Shown: positions 36,006-47,315, counted from the stretch's first letter. The stretch is 64,000 bases of DNA from Polytrichum commune (GCA_950295325.1 OX485803.1:6694001-6758000); one strand, 5' to 3'. A program made the numbers and translations. The notes: generated by a model not told the origin, from the letters alone.

Positions 36006-37595
36006 CAGTGATGAACGAAATTGACTACTTTGTTAAAGAAGCCAACTTCGACAAGCTATTACATACAATGTAGATTTTTTTTTGCAACGCTAAAAAGTAA
36101 GTTAAAAAAAACAAATAGAGCTATGTATATATATGCAGAGTTCTACATCATATTGAAAACTAGATAACCTTCTACAATTTACAAACACCAACCATAAACA
36201 AGTACTCAGTATTGTTCAATCTACTTCTTTGAATTTCAATAATTTGTCCAATAGGCTTTAGTAGCCAATACAACAGCAATCTTTCGCGGCATAATCTCAT
36301 ATAGTGCCATACAATCCTCTTCACTAAAATTAGAAGAAACAATGCACACATGCTCCCAAAATTCTTCAATTCCTCATGGAGGTGTAGAAAATTCATTCAA
36401 ACGTTGTTTGAGAAGAACCCCAAAATGCTCTATGGGATTCAAATCTGGTGATTGAGCAGGCCACTGGAGAAGTTGGAATGGTTGCAATTTCAGCCATTCT
36501 TGCATCCTCTTACTTGTGTGTTTTGGATCATTATCTTGTTGAAACACAATATTGCTTAGAACCAAATTGTAATGCCTGATTGTAAACCACAAGTCATTTT
36601 CCAAAATAAATTTGTACACGTGCTGATCCATTGTACCTTCAATTCTATGCCAAGCTCCAGGTCCAAAAGCTATCATACAACCCCAAATCATGATATGTCC
36701 ACCACCATGTTTCACTGTTTGTTGGACATGTTGCGGTTGTACAAGCTCTCCATCTGTTATCCAACACCAGGACCTACCATCAAAATTAAGCATGTTTATC
36801 TTCGTCTCATCATTGAAAATAACGCATTTCCAATCATGAACGGTCCAATTTGCATACATGCGAGCAAACCTCACCCGTGCCTGAACATGTCTTTTGCCAA
36901 CGACGGCTTCTTCTATTGCACATGTGCAGCGAAACCTTCCCATTACAAAACATGTCTCACAGTTACACTAGACACATTTTTACCTGATTCATTTCGAATT
37001 GTTGTTGCCACCTTTGATGCAACTCCCAAACGCCCTTCCGTAAGCAAGGTGACACATCTCCGCCTCTCTCTCGCAGTAAGGTGTCTTGGGCGCCCTCCTT
37101 TTTGCCTCTCAAGCTCCCCCGTGATCTCTTTTCTAAGCTTAACTACCCAAGATTGACTCACCCCAATTGCATCCGCAACTTTTCATGTTGAATTGCCATT
37201 CCGAAGTTGCTTTAGCGCTTGGAGTTTTTGCAACGCAAATGAACGTGGCATACAAAAACAATTGCACGAAAGCTCACTACTACACAATCTCTAATTGCAG
37301 AGTGTCACAATGCACTAATGATCTAACAAAATTAACCACAAATCAGTTTGCAAATGAAAATTGAAGTTCGGATGGTGGCTCCAAACAAAACTGAGTCTGT
37401 AAACCCTAGCCGCTTTGACATGCCTATTGTCAGAAACCCTAATTTTTTTTTTAAAATTTCTTTTTACATACATGAAGAAGACTACTTTGTACACATACTT
37501 TGCTTAATTACTTCAATGATATCAATTTTCAATCGCTAGAGATTGCTTGCCGGAATTGAAGTTCTCAGTTGTGTACTCAATTTTGTTCGTCACTG
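36006..37595 (-). mobile_element. Tc1-like transposon, 1590 bp
   Basis: Termini begin CAGTGAYGAACRAAATTGA on both sides, inverted, and are flanked by TA (36004-36005, 37596-37597), the Tc1/mariner target. The interior carries a broken transposase on the minus strand. Element length and terminal sequence are typical of Tc1. A truncated sister lies at 54366-55325 in the paralogous block. Confidence 0.9.
36172..37251 (-). pseudogene. Tc1-type DD34E transposase, inactivated
   Basis: Read on the minus strand from the ATG at 37251. The N-terminus has a paired helix-turn-helix region (VADAIGVSQSWVVKLRKE) and a GRP(R/H)LT-type linker. The catalytic core shows VIFNDETKI (first D), FQQDNDPKHTS (second D) and SPDLNPIEHF (E), with 34 residues between the second D and the E, i.e. 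DD34E. The span is about 360 codons, close to the usual 340. It is broken by a stop in the first helix-turn-helix, two stops near 36915-36945, and frame shifts near 36900 and 36385. A second DNA-binding residue set appears intact. Confidence 0.88.
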
Positions 37596-37639
37596 TACAT
37601 GTTGACATCTTTCAGTTTTTCTTGTTGGATTGGGGGGCT

Positions 37640-38646
37640 CATTCCCTAAATTCACTTACAGTGATCGGTAATTCTGCTAAAGTATTGTATTTCAACCGGT
37701 TATTTCTCTAACTCAATCATCTGGATGTTGTACTCTCTAGAGCACTACAGACCTACATCCTTGGAAACATGCCCAAAGTGACTAGAAAATATGTGAATCT
37801 AGCAGATTTGCGTTGTTCTTTTATAGGTAAGGCAGATGCTAACCCCCCTCCCCTTAGGTAGTTCAAGTTGTGCATTTAAAAACAATGTGTGGCATAACAT
37901 AGGAAGGATTAAATTCGTTTTGACATAAACATTATAAAAGAATTCCAAACAATGAAGGGTCCATTGAAAGTAGACAATCCCATGACAAATAAGGTAGATA
38001 GGTAGATAGGTTTAATTAGGTTTAATTAGGATTAATTAGACTTAATTACATTGAATCATACTATATAGTTTAAATGTGTAAGAATACTTTGTGAAAAGAG
38101 CAGGTACTAACTAAAATACTATAAAATAAACAAACTAAAAATAAAACACTAATTCTAGTTCCAGAATATTCTTGAAAGTAGCCAGAATTATCTAAAATAT
38201 TATAAAATATACATACCACATCAGCAAACTAAATTTAAGTGTCACCTAAGAATGACGAAGACAATTTCAAATGGTAAGTCATAAAAATTATAACCTCAAT
38301 GTTGATGAGGATTTTCTAATTTTTTGACTTCCAAGTTAATTACATTCTTGGTTGATGGTTTCACTTCCGGAATGAAATCCCATTTAATGCCTTATTTACT
38401 AGGTGGAAGTGCACATATATATTGGATTTGAGACCTTGAAGGTGAAGTGCACTCAATATGGGATTTGTAGTCAAGCGGCCTTCAAGAATGGAAGAGCAAT
38501 GTTTCTTTCGTTTTCGGGCGGGGCGGGCAGCTATTTTCGGGCGGGTTTGGAAAAAATCCGGGCGGGGCCAGAAATTTCGTGGGAGGGCTGCCCCCGCCCG
38601 AATATGGAATCCCTAGAAGTTCGTGGGGGGGTGTTTAGCGTCCTCC
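37640..38646. mobile_element. Mutator-like element, right-arm-containing copy
   Basis: 37700-38150 matches 11450-11920, and 38200-38646 matches the right arm of the 18213-20197 element (ending gttcgtgggggggtgtttag, cgtcctcc). The open frame 38403-38660 carries FETLKVKCTQYGICSQAAF. The left end is not clearly defined. Confidence 0.6.
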
Positions 38647-38687
38647 GTATACTACTGGCCAGTTTCCCCCATCACTGCCACCTCTCT

Positions 38688-38697
38688 CTATATATAG
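38688..38697 (+). promoter_or_regulatory. TATA-like box upstream of gene X (distal)
   Basis: CTATATATAG, preceded by a CT-rich tract. It is conserved at 55946-55955. A second TATA-like box follows at 38836. Confidence 0.4.
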
Positions 38698-38835
38698 ATT
38701 GGTCACATCATCAGAGATCAAAATATTCACAGCGTCCCTAAAGTGTGCTTGCTCCTTGATGAGGGGATGAGCTCCATGTGCCAGGGCCTACAGGCACGTA
38801 GGACAGTTGGAGCCCATTGACTGCTCAGCTCGACC

Positions 38836-38845
38836 GTATATATAG
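38836..38845 (+). promoter_or_regulatory. TATA-like box upstream of gene X (proximal)
   Basis: GTATATATAG, conserved at 56094-56103. Either box could drive gene X, with a long leader and possibly a leader intron. Confidence 0.4.
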
Positions 38846-39360
38846 AGCTCACCAAGTCAGGGATCAAAGTGTCCACAGCCTCCCCGTGCTGGTGCGCCAC
38901 TCGTGAATCTTTCTTTCCCCGCCTACGCCCTTCCTGCTTCATGGGCACTTGCACTTCAATTTCTCATTCTGTTGAATGGATCTTCACTGTGACCTTTGTC
39001 GCATTTCACAAAACTTTCACTATTTTCTGAATGGTCGGATTCCAAGAGCGGAACTCAAGTTTAATTGTCTGTCCGGGGTGTGTGTGTATGACGCCTCTCT
39101 ATCATAATTGGTCTCCGCTTTGTTTGTCTTTCCCAAGCCCGTGCACTCTCATTTGCTTAAAATTTCCCTCTGCATTTGGGATGCCGGAATTGAGAGATTT
39201 GTGATTGTCTGGGTTGTCGGCTTGACCACCAAGTTACTGGGTACGAATGTTAGTCTACTTAAAGTGGTATATGAGTAACGGTTGTTAGTGAACAGATGGT
39301 TTGGTACTAATCGCAATCTTCTGTGTGGCGCAGATAAGAGTTGATCGACACCAAGTTCAC

Positions 39361-40366
39361 ATGAATTCTCAGATGGAAGGGTGTTCCTTTGCACAAGACT
39401 CTGGAATTCAAGTGGGTGAGTGCACACTTGATCAACACGTTCTCTTGGCTACCCATCACATAACTGGAGGTTCAAGCAGTTTTGGCTTGCATGCATGAAT
39501 GTATCTATGGATTTTCCAATTTTGATTGGGGCCACTAGAAGCGGGATTTTCTACGAAGAAAAAGAACTTAAATAGTTTTATATTCCTAATCACCATGGGC
39601 AACGCTTCAATGATATAAAAAATGGACGGAGGTTGTGTGGACACATATAAGATAGAGCAGTTATATTCTTCTAGAAGACGTAATCGCAGGTTTTCACTAG
39701 GGGGTACTTCAATTTTGTCATGCCATGGATCCTTGTTACTTTCTTTTTGCTGAATCGTTTTCGCATGGAAGAGGGGTAATACTGCTTTCAAATCAAAGTT
39801 TCGATAGGAGAACGGAGAGGTTTCAAGTACACTGATCAATGCGAACTTAGAATACCCATGTCTGTCGAGATGATACTAATCATGCACTGATTGAAGTTCT
39901 CTTCCTGAATTCATCCTGGAACTACACCACTGTTGTTTCTTCCCCTCAAATTAAAGCTCAACCTATTCTCTTCCAGTAAATGTGAAGATGGTTGAAATCC
40001 GCTGATCACTGATCTAATTCTGTTCTTGCAGAATCTCCTCGGATGAACCAAATTATTCGTGACATAGAGACCAAGTGTCGGACTTTGCGAGCCCTGAGTA
40101 AGCAGCTACTCCTCGTGAGAGGCCCCACCGCAGGTGTCCACTTGCTCGACAACCGCTGTGAATGTGGAGACTTTCTGCTACAGCTGGCACATGAGATCGA
40201 AACTTTACCTCCCATGGATCTCAACATCATGGACCCTATGCTGTATGCCGAGTCGCTGGAAGCATTGGCCAAAGAGTTGTCCGGACCTGTTTCCATCTCC
40301 TCCAACGTTTTGAAGATGTTCATTCCTTTCCTCCTTCTCTTGGCCAGCGACATACTTGACATCTAG
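39361..40366 (+). CDS. gene X, small two-exon protein, left copy
   Basis: The inferred exons are 39361-39415 and 40032-40366 (donor GG/GTGAGT, acceptor TTGCAG/AA), joining in frame to give about 129 residues. The protein starts MNSQMEGCSFAQDSG, continues with a likely helical region (IIRDIETKCRTLRALSKQ), CECGDFLLQLAHEIETLPP, and ends in a hydrophobic segment (FIPFLLLLASDILDI) that could be a tail anchor. I do not recognise the family. The coding case rests on clean splice sites and on the second copy at 56669-57674, which keeps the same frame with only a few substitutions (for example G/S and Q/P). A start further upstream (39301) is possible but follows an acceptor-like site. Confidence 0.6.
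39456..39839 (-). other. antisense open frame in the gene X intron
   Basis: A 127-codon minus-strand frame (FSYRNFDLKAVLPLFHAK, then YNCSILYVSTQPPSIFYIIE) lies mostly inside the gene X intron. The paralogous copy at 56824-57147 keeps most of it. The amino-acid pattern looks protein-like, but no family is recognised and recent duplication alone could explain the retention. Confidence 0.25.
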
Positions 40367-40475
40367 CTTCGCATGAAATGTGCATGCGGTATAATATATA
40401 AGTTGTTGCTTAAGACATACTTGACATCTAGCTTCGCATGAAATGTGCATGCGGTATATATAAGTTGTTGCTTAA
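40350..40475. repeat. 61-bp tandem duplication at the gene X stop
   Basis: The unit from acatacttgacatctagc to ttgttgcttaag is present twice here and once in the right copy (57659-57718). The first unit includes the stop codon of gene X, so the duplication does not alter the protein. Confidence 0.9.
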
Positions 40476-40569
40476 GTCAGGTAATCGCCTCCACTTTGGT
40501 GGTTGGCCCTTAGTCTCCGTGAGTTCTAGTGCATAGTGAACTTAACACGTGCTCGTACACTGAGCAAGG

Positions 40570-41891
40570 CCATTACATGATCTTGCAAGTCACTCTTAGC
40601 TTGAGTACATGTATATTAGGCTGTCATTCTCTTGACCGTATAGAATTTCATGGCTATCTCTAGCCATTACATAAGCATTTACTGGTCAACATGGCGTATT
40701 GGCAAGCGATGCGCACTCCATAGTCCATGGACATAGCCTGGTCCTCTCTCTCGCCTATTTTGGACAGTGGATCTTAACTAGGGATTAGATGACCTCAATC
40801 TGGGACAGATCATATGGTTATGTTATGTAACCTCACCGGTTGCCTAACTTATGGTAGCGTTACTGTTGTAGTTGCTAATACCGAATTATAAACTAGGCAT
40901 TTGACATAAGAAAGAAAGACTGTTGTTTCTGTTACGAGTTTTATGGCACAGCCCTCACATGTTAATATGCATTCATATTCCATGCTTAGGTATACCTTTC
41001 AGTTTTCAAATAAGCTTATATGATGGTGTTTAGAAAGAGGACAATATCCACAGCAAGAGCTGCTTTATACAGCAATTCAAGCATAACAAATCAGTTTGAA
41101 GGCAAGTCCTTCAAACACACTTGATACTGAGATTTTGACAGGTTTGAGACCATCTGCTCACATCAAAGATCTCTGGACTCTCCACAGATTGTACTAAATA
41201 AATTTAATAAGAACAAAGTTGAATAATCCCAGCTCGAGACCCTTGTTGAGGATAAGACAGTAAGTAGGCACACGCATGCATACTTCCCAGAATTTGAATA
41301 TAGCTATTATGGTGCCTTTCTTACAAAATGCTGCCATTCATATGTTTATCAGAGAAGTCCAAAAGTATACTCAGATATATGATCAATTTTGTCTTTCTCG
41401 GCTATGATTATCAAGCACCGAATCAGTGCAGAAAGTATAAAAATGTCTGGCTTGTTCAGCTTTAAATCACTGAGTCTCTTTGGTTCTTAAGTGCTGAGTA
41501 AGTGCATAGAGTTTAGGAGTGTCTGGCTTGCTTTGCTTAAGCACTCAGTTTCGATGACTTGAGAAGCCCAATCGAGGGGTTTCTCATATGTAATTCCAAT
41601 GCAACTTCTTTCAGATGTTACTCTATACTGTCTATTAGTACGAAATCTACATATCTTCAAAGGATTGAGGCTCTCCAATAGCTGTAATGTTAAGTTCTAT
41701 ACTAAACTAAAGCCTTCACTCATCTTTGAAGACGGTGAACTCCTGTAGACTAGAATGTCCAGTGACTAAGATTTCTCACCATCACATTGTGTTACACTAC
41801 ATACATTGTAAACTCCCTTCCCTGATTACCACTAATGGTTAATTGATGGCCAAAACCCGAGCAAGATGAGCAGAGTGCTCTCAAGTGTACA
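40570..41891. other. spacer between gene X and the DA1 remnant
   Basis: The single 99-bp unit lies at 40586-40690. The rest is AT-rich with no gene and is conserved as part of the duplication block. A ctgagtctctttgg/gtgctgagtaagtgc pair near 41470-41550 is locally repeated. Confidence 0.5.
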
Positions 41892-42599
41892 TCAAAGGAT
41901 AGGAACTACAAAATAATCTAGAATGTTACCAGTACCTTTCATATACTCAAGAACTCACACGAGCCCAAACTGTTGCACTGCTGCAATTCCCTCTCGGAAT
42001 CCTGCTCCATAGATGGGAGATGAGTCTGTCGCAATCTGGTGAAGAATGAACTCACCCAAACGCTTTTGGGAAGCAGTGTTGACTTGTTTCCCACTTCCAG
42101 ATAATCATTTCCCCATGCTGGCTTTCTTGAGCTCTGTTGTCAACCATATTTGTGACATTACTTGACATATACCCTCCTCAACTGGAGGTCGCAGGTGGGG
42201 AAATCCTCCTACAGTCACCACCAACACCATAATTCAAGTAAGAAGACATGAAGCCCTTACCTTCCTTCACTATGAAACCAGGACTCAAGGGTGTGGCCAA
42301 ATCTATTCTGGCATACATATAATGACCGGCATTTATTGTTTTGTGCCTTGATGCACTAACAGTTGAGGACAGATGACAACACAGTAGATTTACCTTTTTT
42401 CAAATCGAGATTCATACACCAGGATCTTAGCACTCACTTATTCCAAGTGAACTCAGTATGAAGCATCTAACCATTGACAAAGGAGTGTGATGGAGTGCGA
42501 AATAAGGTGCCTCAACAATGATCTAGAACCGTGCACTCACCTGCCAGATGCAACCATGCATGCTTAAGCTCATGTGCTATGATAGAGCCTGTGAGTAGC
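41892..42599 (-). pseudogene. DA1-like gene, 3' two exons only, with premature stop
   Basis: Two exons match the intact locus: 42541-42599 (HELKHAW, with the HExxH zinc motif kept) and 41892-42208 (C-terminal domain). In the last exon an in-frame TGA replaces the proline codon in the LVPVLEH segment, removing the final residues. All upstream exons (UIM, LIM, and the first part of the peptidase) are absent because the duplication ends at about 42697. It cannot encode a working DA1 protein. Confidence 0.85.
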
Positions 42600-43016
42600 C
42601 TGCATCACCAATACCAATATCACTCAGCACATAATCCAGTTCACCAGAAGCTATAAAATGAACTACAGAACATCACCACGTGTCTACATCAGGAACTAAA
42701 TTACCTCTGCATCACCTAAAATAGCTCATCGATTCCTTCTGCCACGTCAATCCAACCTTCCTGTAAATAAAAGTGTTCTTTAGCGTTTCCACCTCTTCGT
42801 GAGCCGAGAAACGTTGCACTCAAAAGAATATAAAATACATGAAGCAGCATACAGTCACTTTGCAGAAAATAGGAATGCAGAGACAGGTTTGTCCACATGA
42901 ACAGTAGAAAGAAATGCTTTTATTGATAGATCTAACCAACTCTTATTTAATATTGTATATAAAAGAATCATTTTCACGTCTATCAGCTGAATGTATAATA
43001 GTTTGTGAAATGGTGT
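42600..43016. other. duplication breakpoint interval
   Basis: Intron sequence of the DA1 remnant continues to about 42697 and is then joined to sequence unrelated to the DA1 locus. Block A begins at 43017. An aataaaag polyadenylation-like motif read on the minus strand lies near 42915-42925 and could end the unidentified minus-strand gene. Confidence 0.5.
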
Positions 43017-43200
43017 CAAACATTGCCAAGCATTTCAGAACAAGACAAAAGACCTGTTGAATGAGGACAGGCACGGCACCCTCCAGGGTCCCGACAAACT
43101 GTTTCTCCTCAATTATGAATACCATTTGCTTTGCAGCCTTCATGATAGCCTGTTCATCAGACTGCTATTGAATTATATCCTCCAGATGAAGAATTGCAGT
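42943..43200 (-). CDS. 3' exon(s) of an unidentified minus-strand gene (right copy)
   Basis: The minus strand reads NLDTATAILHLEDIIQ, a stop or acceptor, then QSDEQAIMKAAKQMV and LEGAVPVLIQQ before a possible donor (CAG/GTCTTT). A polyadenylation-like signal follows near 42920. It may belong to the same gene as the GC-rich exon at 43782-44174. The family is not recognised, and the internal TAG makes the exon structure uncertain. Confidence 0.35.
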
Positions 43201-43781
43201 AGCAGTATCCAAGTTCAGGTTAATACTTTTCTTTGCGAAAAACCTTGATACACAATAACCACTGTGGTCTTCTAAAATGAACATAAAATACGTCGTATAA
43301 GGATACTCTCCAAAGTGAAAGCGAGACATGGCATGTGTGTTCTCTTATACCTCAAATTCAATGTACTTACTAATTCGTACTTTGTGGATCGTTCATACAG
43401 CTCAGAACATATTTCCAAAATTAAGTACAAGGAGAATATGAATTTGACCAGCACACCTTACTTTCTCCTTTAAAATTCATTCACGGCCTTCTGCTCCCCT
43501 GCGGCCTACAACTGCAAAGACAGTGCCTTCTTGTACTATGATCCTTGATTTTCTACAGCTAAAAAGAAATACAATGTCCAGAAATTCATTCATAAGCCAA
43601 AGACTCCTGGGATTAGCCAACGAGGTAACAACAAATGAAATTGGCATGCTTAGAGCTTGATTCAATTACCTAAGAAATTCCAGAAACTTCTGCGACACAT
43701 TCCTGATGATAAACACAAAAATGTACAAATCTAAAAACATAATTCCAAATGCGATGCTCTAGACTGCACACACTGAGATCC

Positions 43782-44174
43782 TTAATTTTCTACAGCCAGA
43801 AAGCAATACAAGACAAGGCCGATCAAGAAGCCACAAACCGTTGTCCTCGCAGCCTCTTCTAGTTGCTCCATCGTAGCTCCGATTTGCAGCGGGCTTCCCT
43901 CCATCCTTCTAGCACAGCCAATGGCCGCCGACCGTCTCCAGTCCAGATGGCCCCCGGCTCCGTTCCAAAACGGCGACGATTGGAGGGACGGTTTGACTAT
44001 TAGCAAGGTTGAAAAATTGGTGTACAATGTGCCTGAGCCGGAAGCGAGGGAGGCAGCAGCGAGAGGCTCCGACGCGGGACGGCGGTGCGAGAGAAGACAC
44101 GTAGAGGACTGGAGCGAGAGTAGGAGGTGGGAAGCCATAGCCATGGCTTGTCTTCTGCAAGAGGCAGGGAACAT
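43782..44174 (-). CDS. unidentified exon or small protein with plastid-transit-like N-terminus
   Basis: The 130-codon frame begins MFPASCRRQAMAMASHLLLS, rich in S, A, L and R and poor in acidic residues like a plastid or mitochondrial transit peptide. It ends MEQLEEAARTTVCGFLIGLV with a hydrophobic tail and stop, or is spliced at acg/gtttgt near that point. The left copy (1232-1730) is frameshifted. The plus strand is also open (43921-44223, ending at a good donor CAG/GTGAGG), so the coding strand is unresolved. No family is recognised. Confidence 0.35.
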   Translation of the reverse strand: MFPASCRRQAMAMASHLLLSLQSSTCLLSHRRPASEPLAAASLASGSGTLYTNFSTLLIVKPSLQSSPFWNGAGGHLDWRRSAAIGCARRMEGSPLQIGATMEQLEEAARTTVCGFLIGLVLYCFLAVEN

Positions 44175-44887
44175 GAACGAGTGCTCTCGCGCATTTGCAC
44201 AAGTCCCTCATCAGGTGAGGTAGCCTCGTGCTGCCGTGGTACTTTAAAGTCCTAGCTGGATGCCACCTCAGCTTCAATTTCGTCTTGCTGGAAAAGGTGC
44301 AGATCATCGAGCTCTAAGGTGGAAACCGAGCCTATAACGGACACTTTGAGAACTCAAGACCCTTAACATTTATAAGATATATCACAAAAGCTTCAAGAAA
44401 TTAACAAAATCCATAAGGAAGCCAATGCACTTCATAATATTATTCAACAACGTGGGCCCACATAATATAACAATTGGATTTTGGGAGTTTAGTCTAAATA
44501 GGAGTCTCCCTGTGCAAATTTTCAAGCACATGGTTGTTATATTATGAGGACCCACGAAACAAGAGGTGCATGCTAAGTAATGTTATGTTGAGTTCATCAA
44601 ATTTCAACATTATGTAATTAAGATATGACTAATGAAAACCAACATTTCTTTGTCATCCAAAGTGGTTAGAAAAGCCCTCCCATAATGGACATTATTGATT
44701 GATGACATTTTGTCTCTCTCAACCAATGAGCTATGTTTCTAATCCCTAGAATAATGTAATTAATGTCCATATTGTAATACGTAGTTGCCCACTTTAGAAG
44801 AGAAAAAAAAAATGTCAAGTTGTGGTCACTGCCAGAATTGGCACTTCTACCTTAACCAAGTTTTGGGTCAAAGGTCGACCACACATC

Positions 44888-45229
44888 CTCGGGGGGGGGG
44901 GGGGTAGTCATTGGTTGGAGTAGCAATATACGTGCGAACAAATGATAGGGTATTTTAAAAACATGGGGGCTAAAAATTATAAATGGACTTAAGAGTAATA
45001 TAGGGTATCAAAAAATGGCACTGGACATCTTTAAAGTACTATAGGGTATGGAATAATAGGTAATTTGGAATTATAAGTAATGCAAGCCATTTTTCTATTA
45101 ACCCAAAGTAGAAATTTACATAATGATAGCATGTGAAAAAAAGAAGAGAATTGAAAGTAATACCCCCCTATAAAATAGTGGTTGTTCGCACCTATATCCT
45201 TAACTTTTTAACACACTGCCCCCCCCGAG
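44888..45229. mobile_element. CTCGGGGGG-terminus element, 342 bp, with empty site in the paralogue
   Basis: The termini CTCGGGGGG and CCCCCCGAG are flanked by exact 8-bp repeats CACACATC (44880-44887, 45230-45237). The paralogous site at 2344-2351 has a single CACACATC and no element, so insertion followed the block A duplication (or precise loss occurred). The interior is more diverged from the other members but keeps a GTGCGAACAA-type box near both ends. Confidence 0.93.
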
Positions 45230-45962
45230 CACACATCCCAATTTTGAGAGAGCAGGATGTTGTCTTCAATAATAACATAAAAGTGTGTGAAATATGTAGA
45301 ACATCACGTTGGTGAAGAATAACACTTTCCAACATACTTGCAATAGTTTGTTATTAGAATGGCCATAGGGACATGGGTAGGGATTGATGAATAGACATCA
45401 CATTTCAGTTGGATTAAAACATTAATGTTCCTTTTTATTTTCTCACTTGTTAGATTGGCAAACTAGTAAATTAAGTTTTTTTTTTCTTTGCAAAAGTGTT
45501 GAATATATGAGAATTAATTTTTCATGAACATCATGAAATCGGAAAATGCCAAATCTACTGCAAAAATAAAAAATAAAATAAAATTGCACTACGTGCGTTG
45601 AGCTACTGTCACTCCCCATGGCAAACACTTTTTTTTTTGGGGGGGGGGGGGAGGGGAGCACTCGATGTAGCATGTACAGTACCACGTGGGTGTACAAAAG
45701 GTATTTCCTGACAATTGACTTATGAAGAATACATATATGGGGCGGGTATTGTTTTGTAAGTGCTCAATTGAGACACCCCTAAGGTCTCTCACGAAGGAAT
45801 TTATTTCATTCAGACATACCTTAAACCACAAAGGGCTCTCTAGTTCATCTCGTCATGTGCTGGAATGTAGTTTCCACATTGGTACACGTGGGTCTTAACA
45901 AATGTGAGCATGACACATGCAAAAATTTGAAGAGAAAATAATTATTTGTGTTGGAATAGAGA

Positions 45963-47315
45963 CACGGGGGGATCACATCCTCTTACATTTTGTAACCACG
46001 TGCGATAATGGGGTATTTAATGGGGGTTATTTATGCACCTCTCGGTATTTTTTGTCCTCCCTATTTGTGGATATAAAGTTGCTTTGACATATTTTTAAGC
46101 ACCCTATGTTTATTTGTAATTTTTTGGAGAGACCAATTTTTAGCATCATATTTTTTTTATAAATTGTACATGTACCAAATAATGAACAGAATACTATAGC
46201 ATTGCAAAATCGACTATGTGAGCAACAAACATTCCATACCATCCATCTTGTCATTTAATCGGTTTCAATTAGTTATACCAATGCTAAAGCATTCAAAGTG
46301 TCATTCAAAACACAATTAATAACACTTGGAGTTTAGTTAAAAGATTACCAATGAACATGGAGATGACAAAATGTACAAGCTAACATAGACAAGTTGTAAA
46401 CACGGATAGAACAAAACAAGAAATATAATCAACTGTCATAAGACATGAAAATTTTGCATAATTATCTACTCCAAAACAAAAAATTGCATTCAATTGAAAA
46501 AACTAAATACACAAATTGAAAACATTTACTTTAATTGTGTTCACAAACACATTCAACCTTGTACCAAATATTTACAATGTGAAGGGTTAGGATATAACTA
46601 TACACCCTCCAATACATGTCAAGGTACATATCAATATCCTCTACAATGTCATGATAAGACAAAAAATTTGGAGAGGTTTAACACCAATGATGATAAAGAA
46701 CTAAAACTAATTGTTGGCATGAGGCGGACATACCTTACGAGAGCGGAGCAAGCCGAATCTTTGGCGCTTGTGAAACACCATGTGTGAATGTTGTGAATGC
46801 TATGGAGCAAAGAAGAAAGCTCCAAAAAATGTGTCTTACCTACCACCTTTGTGCCACATTTCACCAATGCAAGACCTCCTACCCAAACGCTTCACCGCCT
46901 TCACACCACTATGCTTGTCCAAACCCTAAGCAAACCCAAGGGCCGTTGAGAAGTCACAACATTCCTTCCCCCAAAAAAATCCACAACGTTTCCCTCCAAA
47001 CTAACGCGTTTCATTCAAAATTGGACAAAATTTACACAATTCTTCATCCAAGTAGTCAAACCCATAATTATTCTATTGATTCTACTACACACATTTGGGG
47101 GGGGGGTCCCAATATCTATAATCCTATTTTTTTTCTACTGATTACTAAAATGGAGGAATTATTTACCGCCTTATTTTACATATAAACATGTAGGGGACAT
47201 ATTTCCAAAGCTAATGTAGATCTAATGAATGTATAAATTTTACCCTCAACGAATTAAATTGACCCTATTTTTTATCTCACGTGGTTTCTAAAATTCCGAT
47301 AGTCACCTCCCCGTG
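45963..47315. mobile_element. CTCGGGGGG-terminus element, 1353 bp
   Basis: It starts CACGGGGGGATCACATCC and ends GTCACCTCCCCGTG, so both ends share a T-to-A change relative to the family, with exact 8-bp flanking repeats AATAGAGA (45955-45962, 47316-47323). The left subterminal (CCACGTGCGATAATGGGGTA) and right subterminal (CACGTGAGATAAAAAATAGG in inverse) match the other members. A plus-strand frame at 46784-47185 is proline- and serine-rich and unrecognised; no transposase is evident. Confidence 0.9.

Larger units (their letters stand above)
38660..42697. repeat. segmental duplication block B, left copy
   Basis: Nearly identical by eye to 55910-59957. It contains two TATA-like boxes, gene X and the 3' exons of a DA1-like gene. 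At 42697 the match to the DA1 locus stops and block A sequence begins about 320 bp later, so this is a duplication breakpoint region. Confidence 0.9.
43017..45951. repeat. segmental duplication block A, right copy
   Basis: Colinear with 1-3130. It continues, after a 4.65-kb insertion (45955-50600), with 50600-52480, matching 3130-6560. Confidence 0.85.

Noticed and set aside
36572-37156. 194-codon plus-strand frame
   Set aside because: Antisense shadow of the Tc1 transposase, which shows the DD34E motifs on the minus strand.
45625-45660. T-run/G-run resembling a CTCGGGGGG terminus
   Set aside because: No CTC before the G-run, no matching right end and no 8-bp repeat; the left block has a T/C-rich tract at the same place, so it is a length-variable homopolymer.
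47094-47110. G-run inside the 1353-bp element as another nested terminus
   Set aside because: No partner end or target duplication was found.
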